From contig NC_056752.1 in NCBI RefSeq assembly GCF_018687715.1, positions 44,118,501 to 44,182,500 of the forward strand: 64,000 bases of DNA. The letters are read 5' to 3'. Below, piece by piece: positions 1-11,352 of the stretch (position 1 is its first letter; the number at the start of each line of letters is the position of its first letter). This DNA comes from Carya illinoinensis (Eukaryota; Streptophyta; Magnoliopsida; Fagales; Juglandaceae). The notes below the pieces were generated by a model. It made no database searches. It was not told the origin of the DNA and saw only the letters and a list, made by a program, of their open reading frames with translations. The position numbers and the translations under genes are program-made.

Positions 1-3000
1 AAGCTCGTCATGATTGAATGCACCTGAGGTTGCAAGACTTCAAGAGTGTTAGTGAGTATAACTCTGCGCTCTTTAAAATTAGCTCACTATTGAAATTATG
101 TGGTGAAAAAGTCACTGATGATGACTTGTTAGAGAAGACATATATTACTTTTCATGCATCGAATGTGCTCTTGCAGCAGTAGTATCGAAAGCTAAAATTC
201 AAAAAATATTCTGAACTTATATCTTGTCTTCTATTAGCTGAGCAAAATAATAAGCTTTTGTTAAGAAATCACCAGTCACGTCCTACTAGTTCTATATCAT
301 TCTCTGAAATGAATGGTACTAGATTTACATAATTCCCAGAAGCGAATGGTGCATCTTTTCAGAGAAACCGAAGGCGTGGACGTGGTAGAAAAAACTATAG
401 AAGTGGAGGTCCTAGAAGTGACCACACTAAAAGAGATAATAATAGATATACACCATACCACCAGAAGTGGTTCAACTCAGAGAAGGGCAAAAGTCCTCAA
501 AATAAATTTTTAAAGAAAGATGAAGATGGATACCATAGATGTGGTATAACTGGACATTGGTCTCATGCCTATCATACAACTAAACACTTGCTGAACCATC
601 ATATGCTTTAGATTCTATAGATGGAGAAGATATTACAAGCCTTAATGTTTCTGATTTCTTTGATGATTCTAGTGGTGGAGTTGATTATTTGATTGGTGAT
701 GGAAGTGTTCCTTTTTAATTAATGTATTTCTTTTATCTTATTATAAAATATTTTTTTTTATATTTTGCAACGTTTTTTAATAATGAAAGTTTATATATTT
801 TGTAGAATCATGAGTCTTACTGATGACCTTTCTATCCCTGAGATGAATAATAGAGATGTATGTCTGGCTGACAGTGCTACAACTCACACGATTCTTAAGG
901 ATAAAAATATTTTCAAAATCTAACATTGAGTAAAGCCTATGTTTATACCATTTTTGGTTCATCGAATTTAATTGAAGGCTCCGGAAGAGCTTATATTGTG
1001 TTACCTAATGGCACCAAATTTTGTATTGATGATGCTCTATTTTTTTCACGATCCAAAAGAAATTTACTGAATTTTAAGGATATACGTCGCAATGGTTGTC
1101 ATATTGAAACCACTAACGAAGACAATAAAAAGCATCTTCTCATTACTAAAACAATTTCAAGCCAGAAGCTCGTATTAGAAAAACTGTTTGCTCTCTCATC
1201 TGGATTGTATTATACAAAAATGAGAACAATTGAATCACATGTTGTAATGCACTAAAAGTGCATTGACCCTAAAATATTTATGACTTGGCATGATCGCCTT
1301 GGACATTCGCGATCAATAATGATGAGACAAATAATTGATAATTTGTATGGGCATCCTCTAAAGAATCAGAAGATTATCTTACCCAATGAATATCCATGCT
1401 CTGCATGTTTTCAAGGTAAATTGATTATCAAACCATCTATCTCAAAAGTTGTTTTTGAATTTCCATCATTTTTACAAAGGATTCATGGGGATATATGTGG
1501 GCCTATTCAACCATCAAGTGGACCGTTCAGATACTTTATGGTTTTAATTGATGCATCAAGTCGATGGTCACATGTTTGTCTACTTTCCACTAGAAATATT
1601 GCATTTGCTAAACTTCTTGCCCAAATAATTAAGCTATGAGCACAATTCTCGGACTATCCAATTAAAACTATTCGATTGGATAATGCAGGAAAATTTATAT
1701 CTCAAGCTTTTGATAATTATTGCATGTCAATAGGAATAGATGTTGAACATCTAATTGCCCACACACACTCAAAATGGTTTAGCTGAATCATTACTTAAAA
1801 GGCTTCAGCTAATCGCTAGATCTTTACTCATGAAATCAAAACTTCATATTTCTGCCTGGGGACATGCTATACTTCATGCAACATCGTTGATTCAAGTTAG
1901 GCTATCAGCATATCACAAATATTCACATTTATAGATTGCATTTGGTCAGCAACTAAATATTTCTCATTTTCGTATTTTTGGATGTACGGTATATGTTCCA
2001 ATTGCACCTCTACAACGTACAAAGATGGGCCCTCAACGTAGACTTGGGATATATGTTGGGTTTGATTCTCTATCTACTATTAGATACCTTGAGCCTCTTA
2101 TAGGGGGTATGTTTAAGGCACGTTTTGTGGATTTTTATTTTAACGAATTCATTTTTCTAACATTGGGTAATGAGAAGTCGGTGCCTGAAGCACGACAGGA
2201 AATTACTTGGAAAAATAAAGCCTTTTCTCAATTTGATCCTCGTACAAAAGAATGTAAACTAGAGGTTCAAAAGATTATTCATTTGCAAAATGTTGCAAAC
2301 TAATTACCGGATGTATTTACTGACACTAAAGGTGTGGTAAAATTATATATTCCTGCTGTTAATGTTCCAGCAAGGATTGCAGTCCTTGAAGGACAAGTTG
2401 CCAAAACAGCAATAGGTGAGTCTAAAATACGCCTGAAACGTGGACGGCCTATTGGTGCTAAGGACAAAATTCCTCGGAAGAGAAAAATACAAAATGAATT
2501 TGGTACTCCTGAAGAGTCCATACCCATAACACAGGCTATAAGAATAATTGATACTCTTGAAGAGACTAAATCTCCTGAAAAAAAACCTCCTGAAGAGATA
2601 TTTAATAAAATGTCTTCCCTTGAAGAGGGACATGTACCTTATCTCAGTGCAATTGGAGTCTTGATGTATCTTGCAAATTGCACTCGGCCTGATATTGCAT
2701 TTTCAGTTAATTTACTTGCAAAATATAGTTCCGCACCAACTCGAAGACATTGGAATGACATTAAACATGTCTTTCGATACCTCCGAGGTACGGTTGATAT
2801 GAGATTATTTTATCAACATGGTTCAAGTCTACAATTAGTTGGATATGCGGATGCAGGTTATCTTTCAGATCCACACAGAGGTAGATCTCAAACTGGATAT
2901 GTATTTACTTATGGAAATTCTGCTATATCATGGAGATCTGTCAAGCAAACACTATCTGCTACCTCTTCAAATCACTCAGAGATCATTGCAATTCATGAGG

Positions 3001-3350
3001 CAAGTCGAGAATGCATTTGGCTAAGATCAGTGATCCAACATATTCAAGAAAAGTGTGGTCTTCCAGTGATTAATGATAGTCCAATAATTTTATACGAAGA
3101 TAATGCTACTTGTATTACTCAAATTAGAGGAGAATATATCAAAGGTGATAGAACCACACATATTTCACCTAAATTCTTTTATACCCATGAACTTCAGGAG
3201 AAATGTGAAATTAACGTCAAGTAGATACGATCAAGTGATAATCTGGCAGATTTATCCACAAAAGTATTACCAACTGCAACATTTAAGAAGATTGTGCAGA
3301 ACATTGGAATGCAGAGACTTGAAGAACTATTATCATGCACTTTTCAGGGG
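1..3350 (+). pseudogene. Decayed copia gag-pol with reverse transcriptase deleted
   Basis: Separate frames carry recognisable copia pieces. A CCHC-like knuckle lies near 535-600. A protease-like segment near 860-900 reads LADSATTHTILKD. At 926-1255 and 1280-1460 is the pre-integrase region (TWHDRLGHS). The integrase core follows, with IHGDICG near 1480 and RLDNAGKF near 1676. The integrase C-terminal part is at 2025-2303. The frame 2334-3224 begins with the integrase-RT linker but jumps at about 2590-2630 into the stretch just before RNase H (NCTRPDIAFSVNLLAKYSS). Most of the reverse transcriptase, including the YVDD active site, is therefore missing. RNase H-like sequence (VGYADAGYLSD, NHSEIIAIHEA) continues to about 3340. 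Stops at 1637 and 2301 and several frame changes show long decay. The deletion may have been present before or after insertion. Confidence 0.85.
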
Positions 3351-3578
3351 AAGTAATGTCTTGAAAACTTGTACTGATTGTACTCTTTTTCCTTCGCTAA
3401 GGTTTTATCCCACTGAGTTTTCCTTTGCAAGGTTTTAATGAGGCAATCTTAAAGCACTTGACGATATACATGAATATTGTACTCTTTTTCCTTTGCCATT
3501 GATTTTTTCCGACTGGATTTTTCCTTAGCAAGGTTTTAACGAGGCATATTTTTTATGTATGGTCATCCAAAGGGGGAG

Positions 3579-3864
3579 TGTTATGTATGAACTTGTTTGT
3601 ATGGCCATACATAGTCATTAATGAAGACCATTGAAGCCATTAATTAAGACCATTGAAGCCATTAATTAAGGTCATTAAATCCATCAATTAATACCTATCT
3701 TTAGTCTACAATTAAGACCATTGAGCCATACCTACTCCTTTGTACTCCTATATATATGGGTATCATTCACTTGTATATCATCAAATTTTACATTAAAGAA
3801 TAACTCTTTTTCTTACAATATTCTTTCTATTTTATTATATGATTTCTCTTTTAGTTTCATAACA
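3579..3864 (+). repeat. 3' LTR of the first copia element
   Basis: The LTR is 286 bp. It starts TGTTATG and ends CATAACA, a perfect 7-bp terminal inverted repeat of the TG...CA type. It is preceded directly by the polypurine tract AAAGGGGGAG (3569-3578). Its U3 part holds three 22-bp tandem units starting at 3617, 3639 and 3661, and a TATA-like stretch (CTATATATATGGG) near 3748. The 5' LTR is outside the window, so divergence cannot be measured. Confidence 0.88.
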
Positions 3865-4040
3865 AATATAAATTTATTTATATAGCTAGAATCCCAATTT
3901 AATTATAATTAACAGCTAAATTCAATGAATTTTTGGCCACACTAGAAAACAAAAACTGCGCAGCCTTACGTACGTATGATCCCACCAAAGGATATCATGC
4001 ATGCAACCATAAATTAAATAACTATTTGTGCCACACCGAC

Positions 4041-4086
<46 letters not shown>

Positions 4087-4422
4087 TTGCAAATAAAAAA
4101 TAGTGCTTGACTTTCAGTTTCAGATTTTGGGGCACGCATCAACAGATTCGCATGTAAGCAAGAACTTATAATAATTTATTTTCCAATTATTTGAAAGGCT
4201 TAAAAATAATATTTCTCTATTAGATAACAATAAAATTATGGTAAATGCCAAATAATTTTATGACCCACTTGCTTATAATCAATATTCAACTACACAAGTC
4301 GATCAACTACTAATTGGTTTATAAAATAGCTTAATTATTGTGTGAATAGAAGGAAGTTGAAGCAGTTGGAAAATCTTGATATATAAGACTGGCCTAAAAT
4401 ATTCCGAAACACCTTATTTCTT
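3865..4422. other. AT-rich spacer with (TTA)n microsatellite
   Basis: I see no coding frame and no RNA gene here. A (TTA)n tract of about 44 bp occupies 4043-4086. The rest is AT-rich sequence between two mobile elements. Confidence 0.7.
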
Positions 4423-5755
4423 GTTTGGTTAACTTTTTTTTTTTTTTGACAGTGAAACAGTGTTTCATTCATTCATATAATGGACAATTACAACTATTGA
4501 CTTGAAAAATACAAGCCAAATTAAACCCTTTACTTGCTCCTCAACCCACAAATTTCTTTGCAGTTGACATCGTCTTGCCCAACCTCTCTAGACTAAAAGT
4601 CTGAGAGAGAGCCCTCCAGACTATCAGTCTGAGAGACAAATCCCTATCTTAGACCACCGCGTAAGACAGCCCACACAACTCCCCCTCCCTAGGAGTGGAG
4701 TACAAACTCTACGGACCCTAAGCCCTAGAGACTGTTTCCTAACACTACCTAAAAAAACTAAATTAGACAAAATACCTAAAAACACCCAAAAGACAAACAC
4801 CTTGGGCCCAAGCCCAATCAAAAGAAGGTCCAGCCTATTTGCAAGTGGGAGGCCCATTAGGTTTTCATCTCTATCATCTTCGCCGCCCCCCTTCCCCTTC
4901 TCCTTCATGGTTTGTTACACCGTGGGTCTTGCAGAGGTAGCAACGCCAGGTCCACCACCCAGCAGCCCCCAATCGTACCCACCAAAACCGAGAGCCAGAA
5001 AAACCTTATCAGCGGATGGGGACAAACCGAGAAAACAGGAAAAGAAACCCATAAAACTGGAATAGGCCCAAAATGGAAAGCTAGCCGTCGTCTGCACTGC
5101 CACCCCCCTCTCCGACCTCCATCCATGTGAACGCCCACACTCCGTGTCAGCTCATCCACCTGCACCTCCGAAAGCCTCCCGAAAAAACTTCCTCTGTTTT
5201 CCTTGGGTGAAACAGGGCACCATGCACCAACATGCTTCGGCCCTTCCCCGACTCCTTGGCTGAGCAGATCCACCCTTGCACATCGGTGTGCATCCCCCCT
5301 TTCCTCCGTTTGAACCCGCGAGAGAACATTCCGTAAGTGCAAACCTTCCTTGCACATCTAAGAGCTAAACGCCACACATCCGGTCGGAAAACCCGGGCAG
5401 GTACGTAGATTTTCAACCACCCATAACCATGGACAACGGACGCCGAGATCCTCCTCCTCCATCGTGCACAGACTTCACACCCAGCTGCGTGTTTTGTTAT
5501 GGAGGACGACTCGGGAAACCAGGCCGATGGTCTTTCAACCCACCAAAATTGTAGCCAACGATTTTATTAAATCAAAACCAGGACTCAGGAAAATAGAAAA
5601 GAAGAAACCAGAACGAGAATGAAAACAGAGAAGCGGGGGCGGGGGGGGGGGGGGGGGGGAGGGAGGAGCTCCTCCCTCGGATGGTTTCCTGAAGCTTTTT
5701 CCTAGAGAGAAGGCAGAGATTCTCTCACTACCCGAACGCGGATCGTTTGGTTAAC
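4423..5755 (-). mobile_element. Poly(A)-tailed non-coding retroelement with target duplication
   Basis: The direct repeat GTTTGGTTAAC flanks this segment at 4423-4433 and 5745-5755. On the minus strand it starts near 5744, runs about 1.3 kb and ends in a poly(A) tail (plus-strand T run at 4434-4446). This is the signature of target-primed LINE-type retrotransposition. The 5' end contains the palindrome GGGAGGAGCTCCTCCC (5661-5676) next to a 19-base G/C homopolymer (5641-5659). Open frames of 60-150 codons occur on both strands, but none shows a domain or start context I can support. A related element lies at 37418-38532. It could be a non-autonomous LINE derivative or a retrotransposed non-coding transcript. 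Confidence 0.72.
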
Positions 5756-6256
5756 TTTTTTTGGATGTGCAGATTAATTGTTTCTTATTTCTTTTTAAAT
5801 ATTTCTTATAAAGAAAAATGCTAACATGTCCGAGAGGAGTGACCAATAGAGCATTTGCGTGTTTTTTTTTTTTCCTAATATTTAAAAAGTACACAAAAAT
5901 ACACTATCGGTCCGATTGAGTAAAAGTAGAAGAAATACACACAAGCCATAACAGAGTCACGACACTTGCTATAATTTAATTGATCTTACCTTTATCCGAT
6001 TGAGTAAAAGTAGAAGAAAGAGGAAAAGAGACGCTAATAATTTTACACTGCTCGACATGAGAAGTGCAAAAAACACAGTAGTAGAAGAAAAAGAAGAAGA
6101 AGAGACACGTACGCGTTTTGATCAAATATTTATTCAGTAGAAGAAAAGATGGATTGTTCATGACCATCCACCATTATTAATAGTAATTGTATTACAAATG
6201 CCAAGCACCGCCTGATCCAGGCTCCAAACTCCAAAAAAGGCAAAGACCACATGACC
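5756..6256. other. Spacer downstream of the CFA-synthase gene
   Basis: I see no gene. A 25-nt direct repeat (TCCGATTGAGTAAAAGTAGA plus AGAAA) occurs at 5911-5935 and again at 5995-6019. The rest is AT-rich. Confidence 0.6.
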
Positions 6257-6262
6257 TTTATT
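6257..6262 (-). terminator. Putative polyadenylation signal AATAAA
   Basis: On the minus strand AATAAA lies about 80 nt after the stop codon of the CFA-synthase gene, a usual distance for a plant 3' UTR. An (AT)n tract at 6298-6328 lies between. The assignment rests on position and motif only. Confidence 0.5.
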
Positions 6263-6338
6263 CATTATATATTTTCTCCAAAGTAAAATAAAATAAATAT
6301 ATATATATATATATTAATATATATATCAGTGGATAGCA

Positions 6339-7688
6339 TTAATACGAAGGTTCGGTGGTTTCTCCATCTGAAACGGGAATATCATCATGATCAACTTCCA
6401 AAGGCATCCTTTGATATGGATTGCCGAATGCAGCAACATTGCCAGGACGTGTGAATACAATCTACATTAAGTAATTGTAAATATAAGCCAAATTAATAAT
6501 AGAAATTAGCATTGAGTGTAAATTAATATATGATCGCATTGAATATTCCTACCAATTATTAATGTTTCTTGACATTAATAAAGAATTTTCCTAATAGGCT
6601 AATATATATATAGCAGATAGTCTGTTTCACTAGCTGGACAGTTTTTGGCAATGCATCCTTTTCCTGTTTGTGTTTCATTTCCGTCATTTTTATCTACTTC
6701 TTATATATTTTATTGAGCACATTATCAAAACACACACAAAAAAAAAAAAAAAAAAAAAAAGAGTATATTTTAGTTTAAGAATCTTTCTCATCTTAAATTT
6801 AAGTCATATGCATTTATATATCAACAAATATGATTAGAAATTGCGAAATTTAAAACGAGGAGTAATATTTTTAGAAGCAAGCATCCTCATTTCGCGCCCT
6901 GACACATTTATTTTACATGAAACATTAGTTATTACCTGGTAGTCTCCGAGTGTACGCGACTTAAAACCAGCTGCACAATATTCAAAGTAATATTCCCATG
7001 TCCTTATAAATTTTTCATCAAAGCCAAGAGCTACGATTTTGCTGCAAAAGGAAACAATATTAGCTCCTCAGCATCAAAATAGAACTACTTGTTAATTACC
7101 TTAATTCTTATTACGTTCAGTTTTACAACCAACGTAAAATAAACATTATTTTCCCCATAATATTTTCAGTCAGAATAATAATATCAAGTTGTAATTTCTT
7201 TTATTCGAAGTATGACAATAGCAATATTAAATGATTATTTTCTAACGTACATACCTTTGGTTCTCCATAAAGTTTTTTCTCCAACATCCTAGTGTTTTGT
7301 AGTAATGATTCCCTATGTTCTCCAGGTGCTCCACACTGCAATTTCAGAATTAATTTCTATTAGTTTTTGGAGAGATATAAATATTAAAATAAGAGGCAAT
7401 AAAATTATATACCAGAGCTCGGATGCAGAAGTCATGGCTGATGTTATCCTATTTAATGAGGGTAGACATCCGCCGGGAAAGATGTATTCCTTCATAAAAC
7501 TTGAATTTAGCCGGTTCTCGTCATAACGCTGATCTGGTAAGGATGACAACTAAGAACAGATAAACGAGCTTTAATGGTTAGCATTATGTTAAAAACTAAA
7601 TAAATGTTTTTAAGTCAGATTTCACAAAAATAGATTTAAAAACTGATATGATTTGAGATATTTTACTTTAGATTACAAAATTATTTTT

Positions 7689-7739
<51 letters not shown>

Positions 7740-10700
7740 ACTAGAAGCACTTAATTTATTTACAAGAGTTACAAATATTGAACACTCACCAAACGGATCA
7801 TGATCTTAAAAATATTATCTAGGCTTGTGTAATAGCATATCTCATACGTACTTATCCTATGTAATCTCTTGTAACAAACATTTTCTATATAAATAATATA
7901 CGGCAGCCCCTATACACATTGTAAGAGTGATTTTACCATATTTTATCTATTTATGGTATCAAAACAGAGGTCTAAAGTTTGAAACTAGATAATGTTATTA
8001 AGATTATAATCCGTTTGGTGAGTGCTTAACAATAAATACCAAAGCATTTTGCAACCATGACACTAATATCAAACCGAACGTAAGAGACGCCACCAGTACT
8101 CCACCACGGCCTTGGGCTTTTTACCCAATCATTACCTGCAGAACAAGAATACCATCTTCGGCCAGTAATGATTCGCAGCAACCAAAGAACTCTTCCATAA
8201 ATTCATGGCCAACATGTTCTATCATCTCGCTGACAATTAAATGGATCAAATATATATCATGGTCTTCTTGGAATTATCAGTCAAATCGGAGATCGGTTTT
8301 AATTTGTAAAAAAGAACTAACCATGATATGATCCTATCATATTTGTGGGTATCAGGCACTTGGCGGTAGTCACAAAGAAGAAGTCTAATGTGATCCTGGG
8401 ATAAAGGTAACTTAAACTTTTAGGGAAGCAATCATTTCATAAGATAATGTCAGATACTGTTAGGTGAGAAAAAAATAAAGTAAAAAAGGGAATCAATCAC
8501 ACACTCAACACAAGATTTATATAGTTCGACAACTTACTTATTTCTATAAAATTGTAAAAGATTTTATTCAAATGATAAATAAAGATACAATACGATAGTC
8601 GTACAAAAGTTTAATACAATATATATATATATATATGTATGTATGTATATAACAAACCCTAATTAAGAAGTAGGTGGGATTAAGCGCCAAAACTGATAAA
8701 TAAATTTGGATCCCCTCGAGTCTTGTCCATGATTGCTCTGGCTTGGGCTGATAGGCCCACGTCTCCGCTTTATGCCCCAAGTTTCATTGAAAGTCTATTA
8801 AAAAAATTGCAATGAATTCTTGTGGAGTTGGCTCATCAAGCCGGGCCACTACAAACACAAACATAAACACAACCAGACTCCTCACATAGAAAAGTCCAAC
8901 AGATTCATCAGATGTTCTCATGCAGAGAAACATCATTCGGTAAAAAAAAAAATACTTATATTTAATTAAAAAGCTTAAACTACATCAAGCACAGCTAGCA
9001 TGGGTCTATCACTACTGTATTCAATATTGTTGATCTACATGCTTTCATAGCAAAGTTCATATAAATTACTTGAAGGCCAGCATCTTTCACTTTCTTTCCT
9101 GCAAATTCCAGTTGCGCTTTAGAGAGAGTGATGCCAGTGTATTTGCATCCTGTTCGTTTGACAACTTCAATGGCAAAGCTTCCCCAACCACACCCAATTT
9201 CAAGAATTTCATGATTTCTATCAATTCTTGCCTTGTTATTTGAAAGTAGACACAAATTAGAATTGGTGAGAGCAAGAAAAACCTTTTCAATTAAAATAGA
9301 GATGATCTAACAAATCAAAGACTCACCTTTTCAATCAAAATAGAGATTTTTCTCAGCTGCGCAACTTTCAAGTCTTCATCTTCATTCTAATCAATTTTGT
9401 AACATGTATAAATTTAAGTTAAAACTAAAAGCTTAGATGGAAGATGACATGACGAGAAGTTGATGCAATTTTAGCAATAAATCATCGAAAGGTTTAGAAC
9501 TTGACCTTAAATACGGCAGACGAGTATTGCATTGTTTCATCCAAGAACAGAGCAAATAGTTCATTACTCTATAAATGTACAAAAATACGAATTATAAGCT
9601 TCTGTTTGTTATATACAAAACCAGTAATTGAGTGTAATTTCAGTAGTATAAAAAAAAAAGGTGAAATGTTTTAGAGTTAATAATCTTATACCAAGTCGTA
9701 ATGACGAGAGATGTTCTTGCGAGCATTTGTAAGAGTGTTTTTCCTTGAATAATGCTTGAAAAAATTTATTGCAGATGATATCCCAGCTGTGAATAGCACT
9801 GGTGCCCACCATCCCCTAAAGTCAACAAAAGATGAACGCTCAAATTAACTGGTACTACAATTGAGGAGATCATGACTAATCGCAATATCACCAACAAAGT
9901 TCTGCCAATTGCTATATATATATATATATTTATATACCTTGTCTTCTTCATTTTTGTTGTGTGGGAATTTACATTGCTGCTGGCAATAAGAATCTGCAAA
10001 ACAAAATCAGCAAGACAGATGCTGAGGATGTAAAAATACCAGAAAAGATAACTTGGACTCAAGACTCAGATCAATGATCTTACCATAAAAAGATTTAGAA
10101 GGCCATCTTTCTTATCTGTGAAAGAGAAATCACCATCAATATATCCATCTGCTAGGCCTAAATCAGCTCTTGTCATGACCTGCTCATAACAACCAACTGC
10201 TCATCACTACACCAGTACGTGAGAAAAATTGCATTAAGATTAAAAAATGATATGAACTTTTGAATGCCAATAACCCGCGTGGCCCATGCTATTAATTTCC
10301 TCACTCTGTGGCCCATACTATTAGGAGTACATACCTTCCAGTAAAATTGGGGACTATGAACTCTAAGAATAGTTTTCAGGGGACATATTCTCATGTTTCC
10401 TTCAAAGGTGAATTTCGTACCCCCTTCCTCCAATAATCTGCAATATTACCATAAGTAACAATACATTAATTGTTACAGCGGGGATGGAAGTATCTACTAG
10501 TGATTATATTTTATTATGATATATCATCGAAATTCGTTTTTTCTATTTTAACTAATAACTTTTACAACATTTATCAGCTTATCTATTTATTTTTATATTC
10601 ATCTCATTTAAATGTTATTTTTTAATATTTTATTAATTCCAATATTTTTCTAACTATCAATTAACTTACAATATTCTCTTATCTTTTATACTCTGCACAA

Positions 10701-11255
10701 ATTAACCAAAACCCAGAATTCATGCCTTTAAGGCGAACAATTAAGGTCCGTTTGAATTAAAAAATTATTTCATCTTATTATTATAATTTTTTTTAAATTT
10801 TCACATAAATTATAATAAACAATTCAATTTTTTAAAATTTCAATTCAATTTTTCACATTTTAATATTTAAAAATAATATTATAATAATATTTTATTTAAT
10901 TTTTAATTTTCATTTAAAATTATATCATATTATCTCATCTCAATATCTAAACAACCCCTAAGAAAAAGGTAAGAGCCAGCAACAGAATTCGGAGAAACGC
11001 TTCTTTTTATTTGTCCTTTCTGAGCAAGCTTGTTCGTCTAAATTCCTCCAGAATCATAGGAAAAAGGTGGATGTCTTTGTAGGAGGGAGGAAATTAAGAT
11101 CAGTAGACTCACAGTAAACATCCGCAGGAGATGTATCTTTGAAGGAACCTCGTAACAATGAGGCGCGCCACAGCTTCTATCATAGAAGGCACCATGCGTT
11201 TTGGGTTGCTTAGCAGAGCACCACTTTGATCGGCCAAACTATGTGCAGCAGCCAT
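6339..11255 (-). CDS. CFA-synthase-type SAM methyltransferase, 14 exons, no FAD domain
   Basis: Cyclopropane-fatty-acyl-phospholipid synthases move a methylene group from S-adenosylmethionine to the double bond of an unsaturated acyl chain in a phospholipid. I assembled the exons on the minus strand: 11255-11113, 10437-10335, 10179-10084, 9993-9938, 9815-9692, 9568-9506, 9386-9327, 9231-9070, 8395-8322, 8229-8136, 7549-7413, 7335-7255, 7041-6936, 6461-6339. Every intron is GT-AG, and the frame stays open for 473 codons to TAA. Signatures: LEEGGTKFTFEG near residue 50, ISRHYDL near 168-174, the SAM-binding loop LEIGCGWG at 225-232, RTGCKYTGITLS just after it, CEMIEHVGHEF near 294-304, and RTWEYYFEYCAAGFKSRTLG near 410-430. 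Plant relatives are usually about 860-870 residues, with an N-terminal FAD-oxidoreductase. This gene starts at the domain junction. The TATA box at 11362-11353 supports that start. The C-terminal tail is acidic. Short methyltransferase-only paralogues are known in plants. Activity without the FAD half is inferred. Confidence 0.9.
7692..7735. repeat. (AT)n microsatellite in intron 10
   Basis: About 22 AT dinucleotides lie inside the intron between exons 10 and 11 of the CFA-synthase gene. Confidence 0.95.
7783..8024. mobile_element. Foldback (MITE-like) element in intron 10
   Basis: The ends at 7783-7822 and 7985-8024 are about 40-nt inverted repeats beginning CACTCACCAAACGGAT, with only a few mismatches. 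The 162-bp centre contains TTTATGGTATCAAAACAGAG (near 7951-7970), which resembles an LTR end followed by an initiator-Met primer-binding site (TGGTATCAGAGC). No convincing target duplication is visible. It sits wholly in an intron of the CFA-synthase gene. Confidence 0.6.
9281..9347 (-). repeat. Duplicated exon 7 3' end with second donor-like GT
   Basis: A 23-bp segment covering the end of exon 7 and its splice donor (9325-9347) is repeated 44 bp downstream in the intron (9281-9303) with one mismatch. The copy keeps AAAAG followed by GT. Using it would add 44 nt and bring in an in-frame TGA, so the upstream donor is the productive one. Confidence 0.75.
10745..10958. mobile_element. Tourist-like MITE in intron 1
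   Basis: The segment is flanked by TAA on both sides (10742-10744, 10959-10961). It has imperfect terminal inverted repeats, GGTCCGTTTGAAT at the left and GGGGTTGTTTAGAT read inward from the right. The interior is very AT-rich and has no coding frame. A 3-bp TAA duplication and short TIRs are typical of PIF/Harbinger-derived MITEs. Confidence 0.65.
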
Positions 11256-11352
11256 GGCAGCCCTCCAAGATGTCTAGCTACTTTTTCTTTTTCCTGGGTA
11301 AATGAAAGTGATATCACTGATATGGGTTGGGATTAATTGCGAAGCAAACGAC

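Larger units (their letters stand above)
1..3864 (+). mobile_element. Ty1/copia retrotransposon, 5' truncated by window edge
   Basis: The window opens inside gag of a copia element running left to right, and the element ends with a 3' LTR at 3579-3864. The order gag zinc knuckle, protease-like DSA motif, integrase, RNase H, purine tract, LTR is the copia order. The 5' LTR lies outside the window, so insertion age and target duplication cannot be judged. The body carries many stops and frame changes and lacks most of the reverse transcriptase, so it is not autonomous. Confidence 0.9.

Noticed and set aside
4905..5416. Three overlapping minus-strand frames up to 150 codons
   Set aside because: They sit in a GC-richer non-coding retroelement, overlap each other in different frames and show no recognisable domain.
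7951..7970. Full copia element starting at a primer-site-like sequence in intron 10
   Set aside because: No second LTR, no gag, and the sequence is enclosed by a 40-nt inverted repeat. It was kept only as a feature of the foldback element.
9766..10062. 98-codon minus-strand frame
   Set aside because: It runs through an intron of the CFA-synthase gene. The true exons there are 9993-9938 and 9815-9692, joined by splicing in different frames.
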